Position numbers and translations under genes: made by a program. This document shows positions 8,979-16,420 of a stretch of 34,586 bases of DNA, one piece after another. The stretch is from Peptoniphilaceae bacterium (GTDB lineage: Bacteria; Bacillota; Clostridia; Tissierellales; Peptoniphilaceae), in NCBI GenBank assembly GCA_028723425.1, contig JAQYEZ010000067.1:1-34586 (forward strand), read 5' to 3'. The notes beneath the pieces are model-generated. The model saw nothing but the letters and a program-made list of their open reading frames with translations. It did no database searches and was not told where the DNA came from. Position 1 is the first letter of the stretch; every line of letters starts with the position of its first letter.

Positions 8979-9036
8979 AAAAAAAGGACTTGCAAAAAAC
9001 TTTTATAAAAACTTATAAATAATTTGCAAGCCCCTT
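8979..9036 (-). terminator. Terminator of the tRNA-Ser/SRP RNA unit
   Basis: On the minus strand, AAGGGGCTTGCAAA (9036-9023) pairs over about 14 bases with TTTGCAAGTCCTTTT (8996-8982), and T bases follow to 8979. The run of Ts ends only a few bases before the cbpB ribosome site. Confidence 0.8.
9002..9029 (-). promoter_or_regulatory. Possible cbpB promoter inside the SRP terminator
   Basis: On the minus strand TTGCAA (9029-9024), 16-base spacer, TATAAA (9007-9002). The -35 box is in the first arm of the terminator stem and the -10 box in its loop. No other promoter is visible between SRP RNA and cbpB. Confidence 0.4.
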
Positions 9037-9050
9037 AACTTCACTATGTA

Positions 9051-9316
9051 AGCACACCCAAGATTGAATCTAGAAAACCCTACGTTACTCTAATAGTTAG
9101 CTCATGACAGGTGACCTTACGGCACACCGAAAGATCTGCTTAATGCTGCTACGTTCCCGTCCTGACATGGTTCACAGTTTCCTGTTGCGCAAGACCCATC
9201 AATCAACACCACTTTTTAAAGTCAGACTAGGATTTCCTAAACCCTCCCTTGGGAATTCAACCTTGCTGTAGCGGATTGCAAGTTACAGGGCACCGCTAGT
9301 TCCCCGTCTAGTGCAT
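9051..9316 (-). ncRNA. ffs: Signal recognition particle RNA, large Gram-positive type
   Basis: The RNA scaffold of SRP, which binds Ffh to target nascent membrane proteins. The minus strand has the Alu-domain signature near the 5' end (GCGGTGCCCTGTAAC then GCAATCCGCT), GGGTCTTGCGCAAC in the middle, and the Ffh-binding helix 8 CAGGACGGGAACGTAGCAGC with its GGAA tetraloop. GAGCTAACT follows. About 266 bases matches the Bacillus scRNA class. Its 5' end abuts the CCA of tRNA-Ser. Ends are estimated to within a few bases. Confidence 0.92.
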
Positions 9317-9407
9317 GGCGGAGAGCATGGGATTTGAACCCATGATACACTTATTAATGTATACACGATTTCCAATCGTGCTCCTTCAACCACTCGGACA
9401 GCTCTCC
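9317..9407 (-). tRNA. tRNA-Ser (anticodon GGA)
   Basis: Acceptor GGAGAGC/GCTCTCC, D stem TCC/GGA, anticodon stem CACGA/TCGTG with loop TTGGAAA (anticodon GGA, reading UCC and UCU), a long serine-type variable arm and T arm ATGGG/CCCAT. The CCA is encoded. SRP RNA begins at the next base, so both are probably cut from one precursor. Confidence 0.97.
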
Positions 9408-9425
9408 ATGTGCTTACAAATAAAT

Positions 9426-9454
9426 ATTATACTAGAAGGATTTAGAAATTTCAA
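9426..9454 (-). promoter_or_regulatory. Promoter of the tRNA-Ser/SRP RNA unit
   Basis: On the minus strand TTGAAA (9454-9449), 17-base spacer, TATAAT (9431-9426), placed 18 bases before the tRNA 5' end. A near-perfect stable-RNA promoter. Confidence 0.85.
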
Positions 9455-9479
9455 TTAAAAAATATAAAACTTTCTGTGG

Positions 9480-9485
9480 TATAAT
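9480..9485 (+). promoter_or_regulatory. -10 box of the dnaX operon promoter
   Basis: TATAAT at 9480-9485, 19 bases before the dnaX ATG. No good -35 hexamer is seen at normal spacing, so strength is uncertain. It is divergent from the tRNA-Ser promoter. Confidence 0.45.
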
Positions 9486-9504
9486 ACATTAGAAAGGAAA
9501 TTTT

Positions 9505-11259
9505 ATGGCAAAAGCATTATACAGACAATATAGGCCAAAAACTTTTGATCAAGTTTTAGGTCAAGATAGGGTTGTCAATGTTTTGAAAAACCAAGTAGAA
9601 AAAGGTATGATTTCACATGCATATTTGTTTGCAGGTGAAAGAGGTTGTGGTAAAACAACTTGTGCAAAAATTTTTGCAAAAGCTATCAACTGCAAAAATC
9701 AAAAAAATGGTTCGCCATGCTTAGTATGTGAAAACTGTAAAGCTATAGATGAAGAAACAACTATGGATGTTGTGGAAATGGATGCAGCTAGTAACAGAAG
9801 GATTGATGATATAAGGGCACTTAAAGAAACTGTAATGTATCCTCCTAATAATCTTAAATACAAGGTATATATTATAGATGAGGCTCATATGATTACTAAG
9901 GAAGCCTTTAACGCCTTGTTAAAAATAATGGAAGAGCCACCTAGTCATTTGGTTTTTATACTTGCAACCACAGAAATAGATAAGATTCCCTCAACAATTT
10001 TGTCAAGGGTTCAAAAGTTTGAATTTAATAAAATAGATAAAGAGCAAATCTTAAAGCAAATCAATATAATCTTGGATGATTATTCGATAAAGATGGACCA
10101 AGCAGCAAAAGAGCTTATCATAAACAATGCTAACGGAGCAATGAGAGATGCTTTAAGTATTTTAGACCAAGTAATTTCATCATCAAAAGACTCATATACA
10201 CTTTCTGATGTGGAAGAAATTCTTGGAGTTGTTGGAATAAAAGATATTTACAATTTGGCAAGTTCAATAAATTCTTATGATAAAAAATCAGCCTTACAAG
10301 ATGTTTTTTCTTTGAGAGTGAACAATAAGTCTAACAAGGATATTTTGGATGGTCTAACATCTTTTTACCATGATATTTTAATCTATAAGTCTATTATGGA
10401 TGAAAGTTATTTTGATCAGGAAGAAAGATTTGAGTATATTAAAAAAATGGCAGCTAGTATTGACAATTCAAGGCTTATGGATTCTTTGGAGATTCTATCT
10501 CAATATGCTGAAAAAATGAAGTATAGTGATAATACTGATTTAATATTAGAACTAACAGTTTTTAGACTTATTGACTATAAAGATATCAAATCAATAGAAT
10601 CAAGACTAAATGCTCTAGAAAAAGAAAATACTTCTTCATTAGCTGATATGGTTAATTCTATACTAGACAATAGGCTAGAAAATCTTGATTTAAACAAAGT
10701 TAATATTAATAGAGCTTTGGCAAATGATAATCAGGAAGATGAAAAAAATATAGAATTAAATAGCAAGAAAGAAAGTATTAATAATGAAGAAATTCCACAA
10801 ATATCAGATGAAGATGTAAAAAAGCTAGATGATTTGACAGATCAAAAGACAGCTAATCCACTAGCTAAAGAAACTGTTTTAACTAAGGATAAAATATCAA
10901 ATACAAGCCTTGATAAAAAAACAGAAGATCAAATAAAAGATGAAATAATTAAGCAAGTAGGCCCCTTAATAAGGACTATGTTTACTATAGAAGGCTTTAA
11001 TTACGAGTTAAAAGATCAAGTTTTTTATCTTTACTATAAGGATTCTATCTATTACATGTCCCTTGCAAATAAAAGGGATGCCATAGAAAAAATTGTGAGA
11101 GATTTTACAAATAAGTCGCTAGAAGTTAAAATAATAAAAGAATTTGAAAAAAAATCAAGTGATGAAATAAAAGAAGAAAATAAAAATTCTGAAATAGAAG
11201 AAAACCAGGCCTTAAAAAAACTAGAGAAAATTTTTGGAGACCAATTAATAATAGAATAA
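9505..11259 (+). CDS. dnaX: DNA polymerase III subunit tau (gamma/tau)
   Basis: AAA+ clamp-loader ATPase of the replisome. Walker A GERGCGKT at 44-51, zinc cysteines at 63, 72, 75 and 78, and Walker B DEAH at 125-128. Sensor 1 (ATTEIDKIP) and the SRV arginine-finger region follow, then domain III to about 365 and a charged linker (about 370-480). A C-terminal domain would contact DnaB and polymerase. At 584 residues this is a normal tau. AAAGGAAA precedes the start. A run of seven A bases at 10742-10748 could allow a -1 frameshift to a 419-residue gamma-like product. It is followed by ybaB and recR, the usual Firmicute order. Confidence 0.95.
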   Translation: MAKALYRQYRPKTFDQVLGQDRVVNVLKNQVEKGMISHAYLFAGERGCGKTTCAKIFAKAINCKNQKNGSPCLVCENCKAIDEETTMDVVEMDAASNRRIDDIRALKETVMYPPNNLKYKVYIIDEAHMITKEAFNALLKIMEEPPSHLVFILATTEIDKIPSTILSRVQKFEFNKIDKEQILKQINIILDDYSIKMDQAAKELIINNANGAMRDALSILDQVISSSKDSYTLSDVEEILGVVGIKDIYNLASSINSYDKKSALQDVFSLRVNNKSNKDILDGLTSFYHDILIYKSIMDESYFDQEERFEYIKKMAASIDNSRLMDSLEILSQYAEKMKYSDNTDLILELTVFRLIDYKDIKSIESRLNALEKENTSSLADMVNSILDNRLENLDLNKVNINRALANDNQEDEKNIELNSKKESINNEEIPQISDEDVKKLDDLTDQKTANPLAKETVLTKDKISNTSLDKKTEDQIKDEIIKQVGPLIRTMFTIEGFNYELKDQVFYLYYKDSIYYMSLANKRDAIEKIVRDFTNKSLEVKIIKEFEKKSSDEIKEENKNSEIEENQALKKLEKIFGDQLIIE

Positions 11260-11271
11260 AGGAGACAAATA

Positions 11272-11607
11272 ATGGCAAGAAGAGGATTCCCGGGTGGTTC
11301 AAATATGAACAACATGATGAAACAAGTACAAAAGATGCAAAAACAAATGGCTGATGCCCAACAAGCTATAGAAGAAAGAGAGTTTACTGCAACATCAGGT
11401 GGTGGAGTAGTAGAGCTTATAGTAAATGGTAAAAAAGAAGTAGTAAAAATAAATATAAATCCAGATGTTATAGACCCAGAAGATAAGGAAATGCTAGAAG
11501 ATTTAATAGTTGCTGCTGTTAATGATGCTATGAAACAAGTAGATGATTTTAGTCAAAAAGAAATGGGAAAATTAACTGGTGGACTTAATATACCTGGTCT
11601 AATGTAA
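11272..11607 (+). CDS. YbaB/EbfC family nucleoid-associated protein
   Basis: A 111-residue DNA-binding protein, dimeric in the family. The N-terminus is rich in Met, Gln and Gly (PGGSNMNNMMKQVQKMQKQM) and leads into the conserved VVELIVNGKKEV strand, with a Gly-rich end (LTGGLNIPGLM). GGAGACAA precedes the ATG. It sits between dnaX and recR as in most bacteria; its stop overlaps the recR start by one base. A role in nucleoid or repair processes is family knowledge. Confidence 0.93.
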   Translation: MARRGFPGGSNMNNMMKQVQKMQKQMADAQQAIEEREFTATSGGGVVELIVNGKKEVVKININPDVIDPEDKEMLEDLIVAAVNDAMKQVDDFSQKEMGKLTGGLNIPGLM

Positions 11608-12212
11608 TGAGTTTATATCCAGAAAGTTTAAATAAACTAATTGAAGAATTTCAAAAACTTCCGACTATAGGTAGAAAGTCTGCAGAAAGATTGGCTATGT
11701 CTATAATAGAAAATGATTATGATAGTGTAAAATCTTTCTCAGATAGCCTTATAGAAGTTAAAGATAAAATTAAACATTGCAAGATTTGTGGTAATTTAAC
11801 AGAAGATGATGTATGTGATATTTGCAAGGATATATCCAGAGATGAATCTACGATTTGTTTAGTAGAAGATGTAAGAAATCTTATAGCTATAGAGAAATCG
11901 CAAGTATTTCATGGCAAATACCATGTCTTGGGTGGTCTAATTTCACCCTCAGATAATATTGGTGTTGAAAGTCTTTCTGTTGATAAACTCTTGGATAGGA
12001 TAGATAAGGAAAATATTAAAGAGATAATACTTGCAATTTCTTCGACCATAGAAGGAGAAACTACATGCTTGTTTTTGGCAGGCCTCTTGGAAGAAAGGGA
12101 TGTAAAAGTATCAAGAATAGCCTCTGGTATACCTGTAGGCTCAAATATAGAATATTATGATCAACTAACCTTAGAAAGAGCCTTAGAAGATAGAAGAGAA
12201 ATAAAAGACTGA
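11607..12212 (+). CDS. recR: Recombination mediator RecR
   Basis: Acts with RecO and RecF to load RecA at gaps. The 201-residue protein shows the helix-hairpin-helix region (LPTIGRKSAERLA, 18-30), four zinc-finger cysteines at 58, 61, 70 and 73, and a Toprim domain beginning ICLVEDVRN (83-91) with the Walker-like C-terminal segment. TAATG overlap with ybaB indicates translational coupling. It ends the dnaX operon; a terminator follows. Confidence 0.95.
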   Translation: MSLYPESLNKLIEEFQKLPTIGRKSAERLAMSIIENDYDSVKSFSDSLIEVKDKIKHCKICGNLTEDDVCDICKDISRDESTICLVEDVRNLIAIEKSQVFHGKYHVLGGLISPSDNIGVESLSVDKLLDRIDKENIKEIILAISSTIEGETTCLFLAGLLEERDVKVSRIASGIPVGSNIEYYDQLTLERALEDRREIKD

Positions 12213-12224
12213 TTTTTTAATGAT

Positions 12225-12250
12225 AGAGGGTGGGAAACTGCCTTCTTTTT
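12225..12250 (+). terminator. Terminator after recR
   Basis: AGAGGGTGG (12225-12233), GAAA loop, CTGCCTTCT (12238-12246), then TTTTT. Nine pairs, three of them G-T. Confidence 0.65.
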
Positions 12251-12267
12251 AGGTGAAAGGAGAAACA

Positions 12268-12774
12268 ATGACCGAAGATAAATATCAAACCATACGTCAT
12301 CCTTTAAAACCATATTATAATAATGACTCACAAGTATTAATTTTGGGATCTTTTCCTTCTGTAAAAACAAGAGAATATGGATTTTTTTATGGTCATTTAC
12401 AAAATAGATTTTGGCCTTTGTTGGAACAAATATTTTCTGTAAATTTAGGTAGACAAATACAAGAAAGAAAAAATTTTTTAAAAGATCAAAAGCTTGCCCT
12501 CTATGATTGCATATATCAATGTGACATTATAGGATCTAAAGATTCATCTATAAAAAATGTTATCCCTACAAATTTAAAAGAAATAGTAGAAAATTCACAA
12601 ATAAAGCATGTCTTTTGTAATGGGGCAACTTCTTACAAATATTATAAAAAATATCACGAAAAAATTATAGGAATTAAGGCTATTAAACTTCCATCTACAA
12701 GTCCAGCCAACGCAAGATATAGTTTTGATAAACTAATGTTAGAGTGGATGGCAATTAAAGAGTGTTTAAAATAA
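12268..12774 (+). CDS. Hypoxanthine-DNA glycosylase (UDG superfamily, family 6)
   Basis: Probably removes deaminated adenine from DNA. The 168-residue protein has the superfamily opening LILGSFPS (24-31), then YGHLQNRFW (41-49), and near the end LPSTSPANA, the trio that marks the DNA-deoxyinosine glycosylase group. AAGGAG at 12257-12262 supports the ATG at 12268; a GTG at 12253 lies before the ribosome site. A single gene after a terminator; its promoter is not clear. Confidence 0.85.
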   Translation: MTEDKYQTIRHPLKPYYNNDSQVLILGSFPSVKTREYGFFYGHLQNRFWPLLEQIFSVNLGRQIQERKNFLKDQKLALYDCIYQCDIIGSKDSSIKNVIPTNLKEIVENSQIKHVFCNGATSYKYYKKYHEKIIGIKAIKLPSTSPANARYSFDKLMLEWMAIKECLK

Positions 12775-12834
12775 TTAAGGATAGTAAACAAGTAGTTTAT
12801 AAAATAGTGAAGAATACAAAATTTGGAGGTAAAA

Positions 12835-14166
12835 ATGAATAGAAATAAAGGCAATAAAAAAGTAGGGTTTTTAGCCTTTTTACCCTTGATAGTTTTTTTA
12901 GTTTTATATATAGGAAGTGGCCTATATTTTACCTTAAAAAAAGTAGAAAATCCCTTTTCTATGTTTCCAAGACATATTGCCCTATTTGTAGGTATTGCAG
13001 TTGCCCTTCTCATGCAAAGACAATATCCAATTAGTCAAAAAATAGATATCTTATGCGAAAATATGGGAAATTCAGGTGTAATGATGATAGGTCTTATCTA
13101 TCTTTTGGCAGGTGGCTTTCAAGGAGCTGCTGCTAGTATGGGTGGAAAAGACTCAGTAGTTAACTTTTCCTTATCACATATACCACCTTCAATGTTAGTA
13201 CCTGGTATCTTTATTATGGGAGCCTTTATTTCAACGGCGATTGGTACATCTATGGGAACAATAGCAGCACTTGCTCCTATAGCTATAAGTGTGGCAGAAG
13301 GAGCCAACCTAAACATAGCATTAACATCAGCCGCTGTAATAGGTGGGGCATATTTTGGTGACAACTTATCTATGATTTCTGATACTACAATATCTGCAAC
13401 CCAAGGTGTAGGGGCTAAAATGAAAGATAAGTTTAGGATGAATTTCTATATAGCTTTGCCTGCGGCAATAGTTGCTGCAATTTTATACGGAATAAATGGC
13501 GGAGAAGGAGTTATTACAGAGCATTTATCCTATGATTTACTTAGAATTTTACCCTATATAGCTGTATTGGTTGCCGCTCTTTTTGGAGTAAATGTTGCAG
13601 TTGTTTTATTTATTGGAATATTAATGACTGGAATTATTGGCTTTATTCAACAAAGTGTAGGTTTTTTTGAATGGATTGGAGCAATTGGCGATGGTATGGC
13701 TGATATGTTTTCTATTACAATAGTAGCAATCTTAGTTTCTGGGATTATTGGTCTAGTTAGATTCTATGGAGGTGTTGAATGGCTTGTTGGAAAAATAACA
13801 TCAAAAATTAAAAAAAGAAAAGAAGCAGAGTATGGCATATCTTTTTTAGTAGGAATTCTATCTGCTGCCTTGCTCAATAATACAATAGCTATTATTATTT
13901 CAGCACCAATTGCTAAAGAAATTGGAGAAAAATACAAGATAGCACCAAAAAGACTTGCATCTTTATTGGACATCTTTGCTTGTGCTTTTCTTGCACTTAT
14001 GCCACATGATGGTGGAATGTTGATAGTAACGGGTCTAGGTCATGCTTCTCCAATTGAAGTATTGAAATATTCTTACTATATTTTTGCTTTAATAATAATG
14101 ACACTTTTATCAATAAAATTTGGCCTATTTAGAACGCAAGAAGAAAAATCTTATGATAAAAATTAG
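12835..14166 (+). CDS. NhaC-family Na+/H+ antiporter
   Basis: A polytopic membrane protein of 443 residues with about eleven hydrophobic segments. The NhaC signature region GGAYFGDNLSMISDTTISA lies near residue 180, followed by GVGAKMKDKFRMNF. Family members exchange Na+ for H+ or carry organic anions such as malate/lactate; which applies here cannot be told. GGAGG at 12825-12829 marks the ATG at 12835. It stands alone. The 124 bases after it hold only a weak, near-palindromic TTAGTATAATATACTAA. Confidence 0.85.
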   Translation: MNRNKGNKKVGFLAFLPLIVFLVLYIGSGLYFTLKKVENPFSMFPRHIALFVGIAVALLMQRQYPISQKIDILCENMGNSGVMMIGLIYLLAGGFQGAAASMGGKDSVVNFSLSHIPPSMLVPGIFIMGAFISTAIGTSMGTIAALAPIAISVAEGANLNIALTSAAVIGGAYFGDNLSMISDTTISATQGVGAKMKDKFRMNFYIALPAAIVAAILYGINGGEGVITEHLSYDLLRILPYIAVLVAALFGVNVAVVLFIGILMTGIIGFIQQSVGFFEWIGAIGDGMADMFSITIVAILVSGIIGLVRFYGGVEWLVGKITSKIKKRKEAEYGISFLVGILSAALLNNTIAIIISAPIAKEIGEKYKIAPKRLASLLDIFACAFLALMPHDGGMLIVTGLGHASPIEVLKYSYYIFALIIMTLLSIKFGLFRTQEEKSYDKN

Positions 14167-14290
14167 TATAATATACTAAAAAATGTTAGTTTATACCATT
14201 AAAATATCTAATAGCAAGAATCTCTTTTAATAAGTAAATTTCATTTTTGGGTAATATAAAAATATAAGTTAAAAATACAAGGAGAAGACT

Positions 14291-14773
14291 ATGTCTATAG
14301 ATAAAAAAATTGCTATTCAAGATACTTATGGAGAAAGATTTCAACATTGCTGGGGATGCGGTCCCAAAAATCCTTATGGTATTCATTTAAAATCCTATCC
14401 TACTGACGATTCAAGCGAATGTATATTAAAGTATAAGCCAGATGGAATTTTTACGGGTGGAGTTCCTAAAAACTTATTTGGCGGAATGATTGCAGTTTTG
14501 TTTGATTGCCACGGGACAGCTTCGGCAGCATTTTTTGCACATAAAGCTAAAGGCTTAGAATTAAATAAGGATACCTTGATAGGCCGCTTTATAACTGCAA
14601 GGCTTGAAATTGATTTTATAAAACCAACCCCAATGAATGAAGAAATAACTATAAAAGCAAGAGCAAGTGAGATTACAGATAGAAAGGTAATTGTAAATAT
14701 GGTTTTGGAGGCTAAGGGTCAAGTAAGAGCCAAGGCAAGGATGGTAGCAGTTGGAGTAAAAGATAATATGTAA
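14291..14773 (+). CDS. PaaI-type hotdog-fold acyl-CoA thioesterase
   Basis: A single-hotdog protein of 160 residues. The opening CWGCGPKNPYGIHLKSY is typical of the PaaI/YigI-like thioesterases, followed by GGMIAVLFDCHGTASAAF on the central helix (the catalytic region) and strands containing ARLEIDFIKPTPM. The substrate is unknown. AAGGAG at 14281-14286 precedes the start. It is the last housekeeping-type gene before the IS/Fic island. Confidence 0.8.
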   Translation: MSIDKKIAIQDTYGERFQHCWGCGPKNPYGIHLKSYPTDDSSECILKYKPDGIFTGGVPKNLFGGMIAVLFDCHGTASAAFFAHKAKGLELNKDTLIGRFITARLEIDFIKPTPMNEEITIKARASEITDRKVIVNMVLEAKGQVRAKARMVAVGVKDNM

Positions 14774-14801
14774 ATTTTTATGTTTTTGGAAAATATTCAG
14801 A

Positions 14802-14862
14802 GTGTAAAATATTTTGTGTAAAATAGAAAAAGAGAACTCAAACTTGTAAAGTTTTGTTGAAT
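14802..14862 (+). repeat. Direct repeat, copy A (IS-end sequence)
   Basis: Matches 16421-16482 with four substitutions and one single-base gap. The two copies have the same orientation and bracket the two Fic genes. Confidence 0.85.
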
Positions 14863-14944
14863 ATAAAAAATAACAAGGAGTTCTCTTATTTATAATTTTA
14901 ACATAGAATTAATGCAAAAAACTCGCCCTAGTATTAGATGTTAA
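14802..14944 (+). mobile_element. Remnant of an IS256-type left end
   Basis: Starts with GTGTAAAATATTTTGTGTAAAAT, an internally repeated end like those of IS256-family elements. AAGAGAACTC (14830-14839) and GAGTTCTCTT (14878-14887) form a perfect 10-base inverted repeat that would enclose the AAGGAG ribosome site at 14875-14880. A frame from 14888 reads IYNFNIELMQK, similar to IS256 transposase starts, but has ATT instead of ATG and stops at 14942. The rest of the element is missing. Confidence 0.5.
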
Positions 14945-15002
14945 TGATTTTTTTAGTATACAGTTAGTAGATTTACTAAAATCAGACTTAACTGTATTTT
15001 TA

Positions 15003-15030
15003 GACTATAAAAAGCTGTTAGCTTATAGTC
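15003..15030 (+). promoter_or_regulatory. Hairpin abutting the ribosome site of the first Fic gene
   Basis: GACTATA plus AGCT pairs with AGCT plus TATAGTC, with a three-A bulge and a GTT loop. The last paired base is directly followed by AAGGAGG (15031-15037). A second inverted repeat, ATACAGTTA (14958-14966) with TAACTGTAT (14989-14997) and a T-run, lies just upstream. Translation or read-through control is possible. Confidence 0.45.
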
Positions 15031-15041
15031 AAGGAGGCTTC

Positions 15042-15626
15042 ATGTTAGACGAAGAATTACTAAGCAAAAAAAGAGCTATAGAATTGTGGGATTTAAAAAA
15101 AATAGATGAATTCGAAGTAGGCACATATAAAAGTTTGCAGCAAATACATAAGTATCTTTTCCAAGATATTTTTGACTTTGCAGGACAAACACGAACTGTA
15201 AATATGTCAAAAGGATACTTTAGATTTGCATCAGCATTGTATTTAGATGAAGCTTTAAAAAAAATAGAGAAAATGCCAGAATCTACCTATGATGAAATAA
15301 TAGAAAAATATGTAGAGATGAATGTTGCTCACCCTTTTAAAGAGGGAAATGGTCGTTCTACTAGGATATGGATTGATTTAATCTTAAAGAAAAATCTATC
15401 TAAGTGTATAGACTGGTCTAAAGTAGACAAACAAGACTACCTAAGTGCTATGGAAAGATCGCCAGTAAATTCTCTAGAAATTAATCATCTATTAAAACAA
15501 GCTCTTACTGACAAAATATATGATAGACAAGTTTATATGAGGGGCATACAACAATCATATATATACGAAGATTTAAATAAGTATAATATATATGATATTG
15601 ATATAGATAAAGATATAACAATATAA
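15042..15626 (+). CDS. Fic protein, class III-like AMP transferase
   Basis: The Fic fold transfers AMP (or a similar group) to protein hydroxyls. The canonical motif HPFKEGNGR is at 97-105, with the flap region (NMSKGYFRFAS, 54-64) before it. At the C-terminus MRGIQQSYIYED (166-177) matches the inhibitory helix of class III Fic proteins such as Neisseria NmFic; the S-x-x-x-E core is Ser172-Glu176, but Asp177 replaces the usual Gly/Asn. At 194 residues it is close to NmFic. The start at 15042 has AAGGAGG; the frame is open upstream to 14913 without a usable start codon. Nine bases separate it from the second Fic gene. Confidence 0.88.
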   Translation: MLDEELLSKKRAIELWDLKKIDEFEVGTYKSLQQIHKYLFQDIFDFAGQTRTVNMSKGYFRFASALYLDEALKKIEKMPESTYDEIIEKYVEMNVAHPFKEGNGRSTRIWIDLILKKNLSKCIDWSKVDKQDYLSAMERSPVNSLEINHLLKQALTDKIYDRQVYMRGIQQSYIYEDLNKYNIYDIDIDKDITI

Positions 15627-15635
15627 GGATAAGTC

Positions 15636-16310
15636 ATGATTACTGATAAATATAAGATGAGTCAAAAAGAAAATATTTTATATGCAAAAAGAAATATAAT
15701 AGACTATATATATAACTCTGCAAAGTTGGAAGGTCTAAAGGTAACTTTTCCTCAAACACAAGCAATATATAATAAGCTAAAAATTGATAATACAAGCGTA
15801 GATTTTGATGAAGTCAATAAGATATTAAACCTAAAGCATGCCTGGCAATACATAATTAAAAATATAGATAAAGAAATAAACTTAGGATTCATAAGTAGAG
15901 TACATGAAGAAGTCGCAAAAGATGAAGCACTAGAGTGGGGAAAAATAAGAACTGGTCAAGTAAGTATATCAGGTACTTATTATATACCACCAATACCTCA
16001 AAAAAAAGACGTGGAGGAACAACTATCAATTTTTAATAAAGATACTAATATAACTAATAGAGCAATTGATAGAATGCTTTATATGATGAAATCTCAAATA
16101 TTTTGGGATGGTAATAAAAGAACAGCTACAATTATTGCAAATAAAGATTTAATTTGTAATGGTGCAGGAATAATATCAGTAAAAGAAACTGATCTTTATA
16201 ATTTTAATATTTTGCTTACTAATTTTTATAATGATGATAGAAATAAAAATGAATTAAAGAACTTTTTATATGAAAAAAGCATAGATGGAATGTCTACAAA
16301 AAAAATTTAA
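15636..16310 (+). CDS. Fic-family protein with His-to-Gln in the active-site motif
   Basis: A 224-residue Fic protein with an N-terminal inhibitory motif SAKLEG (28-33), as in class II Fic proteins, followed by TFPQTQAIYN. The flap region ISGTYYIPPIP (111-121) is present. The core motif reads QIFWDGNKRT (154-163): Gln154 is where the catalytic His of HPFx(D/E)GNGR belongs. The Asp-Gly-Asn-x-Arg anion site is kept. Ordinary AMP transfer is therefore doubtful, but nucleotide binding is likely. I recall other Fic proteins with Q-x-F-x-D-G-N-K-R, so it may be a real subfamily. AAGGATAAG precedes the ATG; it is co-transcribed with the first Fic gene. Confidence 0.82.
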   Translation: MITDKYKMSQKENILYAKRNIIDYIYNSAKLEGLKVTFPQTQAIYNKLKIDNTSVDFDEVNKILNLKHAWQYIIKNIDKEINLGFISRVHEEVAKDEALEWGKIRTGQVSISGTYYIPPIPQKKDVEEQLSIFNKDTNITNRAIDRMLYMMKSQIFWDGNKRTATIIANKDLICNGAGIISVKETDLYNFNILLTNFYNDDRNKNELKNFLYEKSIDGMSTKKI

Positions 16311-16420
16311 GCTCCAAAAAAGAGTTTCTGTTTATAAGTAAAAGTAGTTTAATTGACTAGAACAAAAAAATATATATATGTATTATAAGTAATACCATTA
16401 AAGGTTGCTATTATTACATA

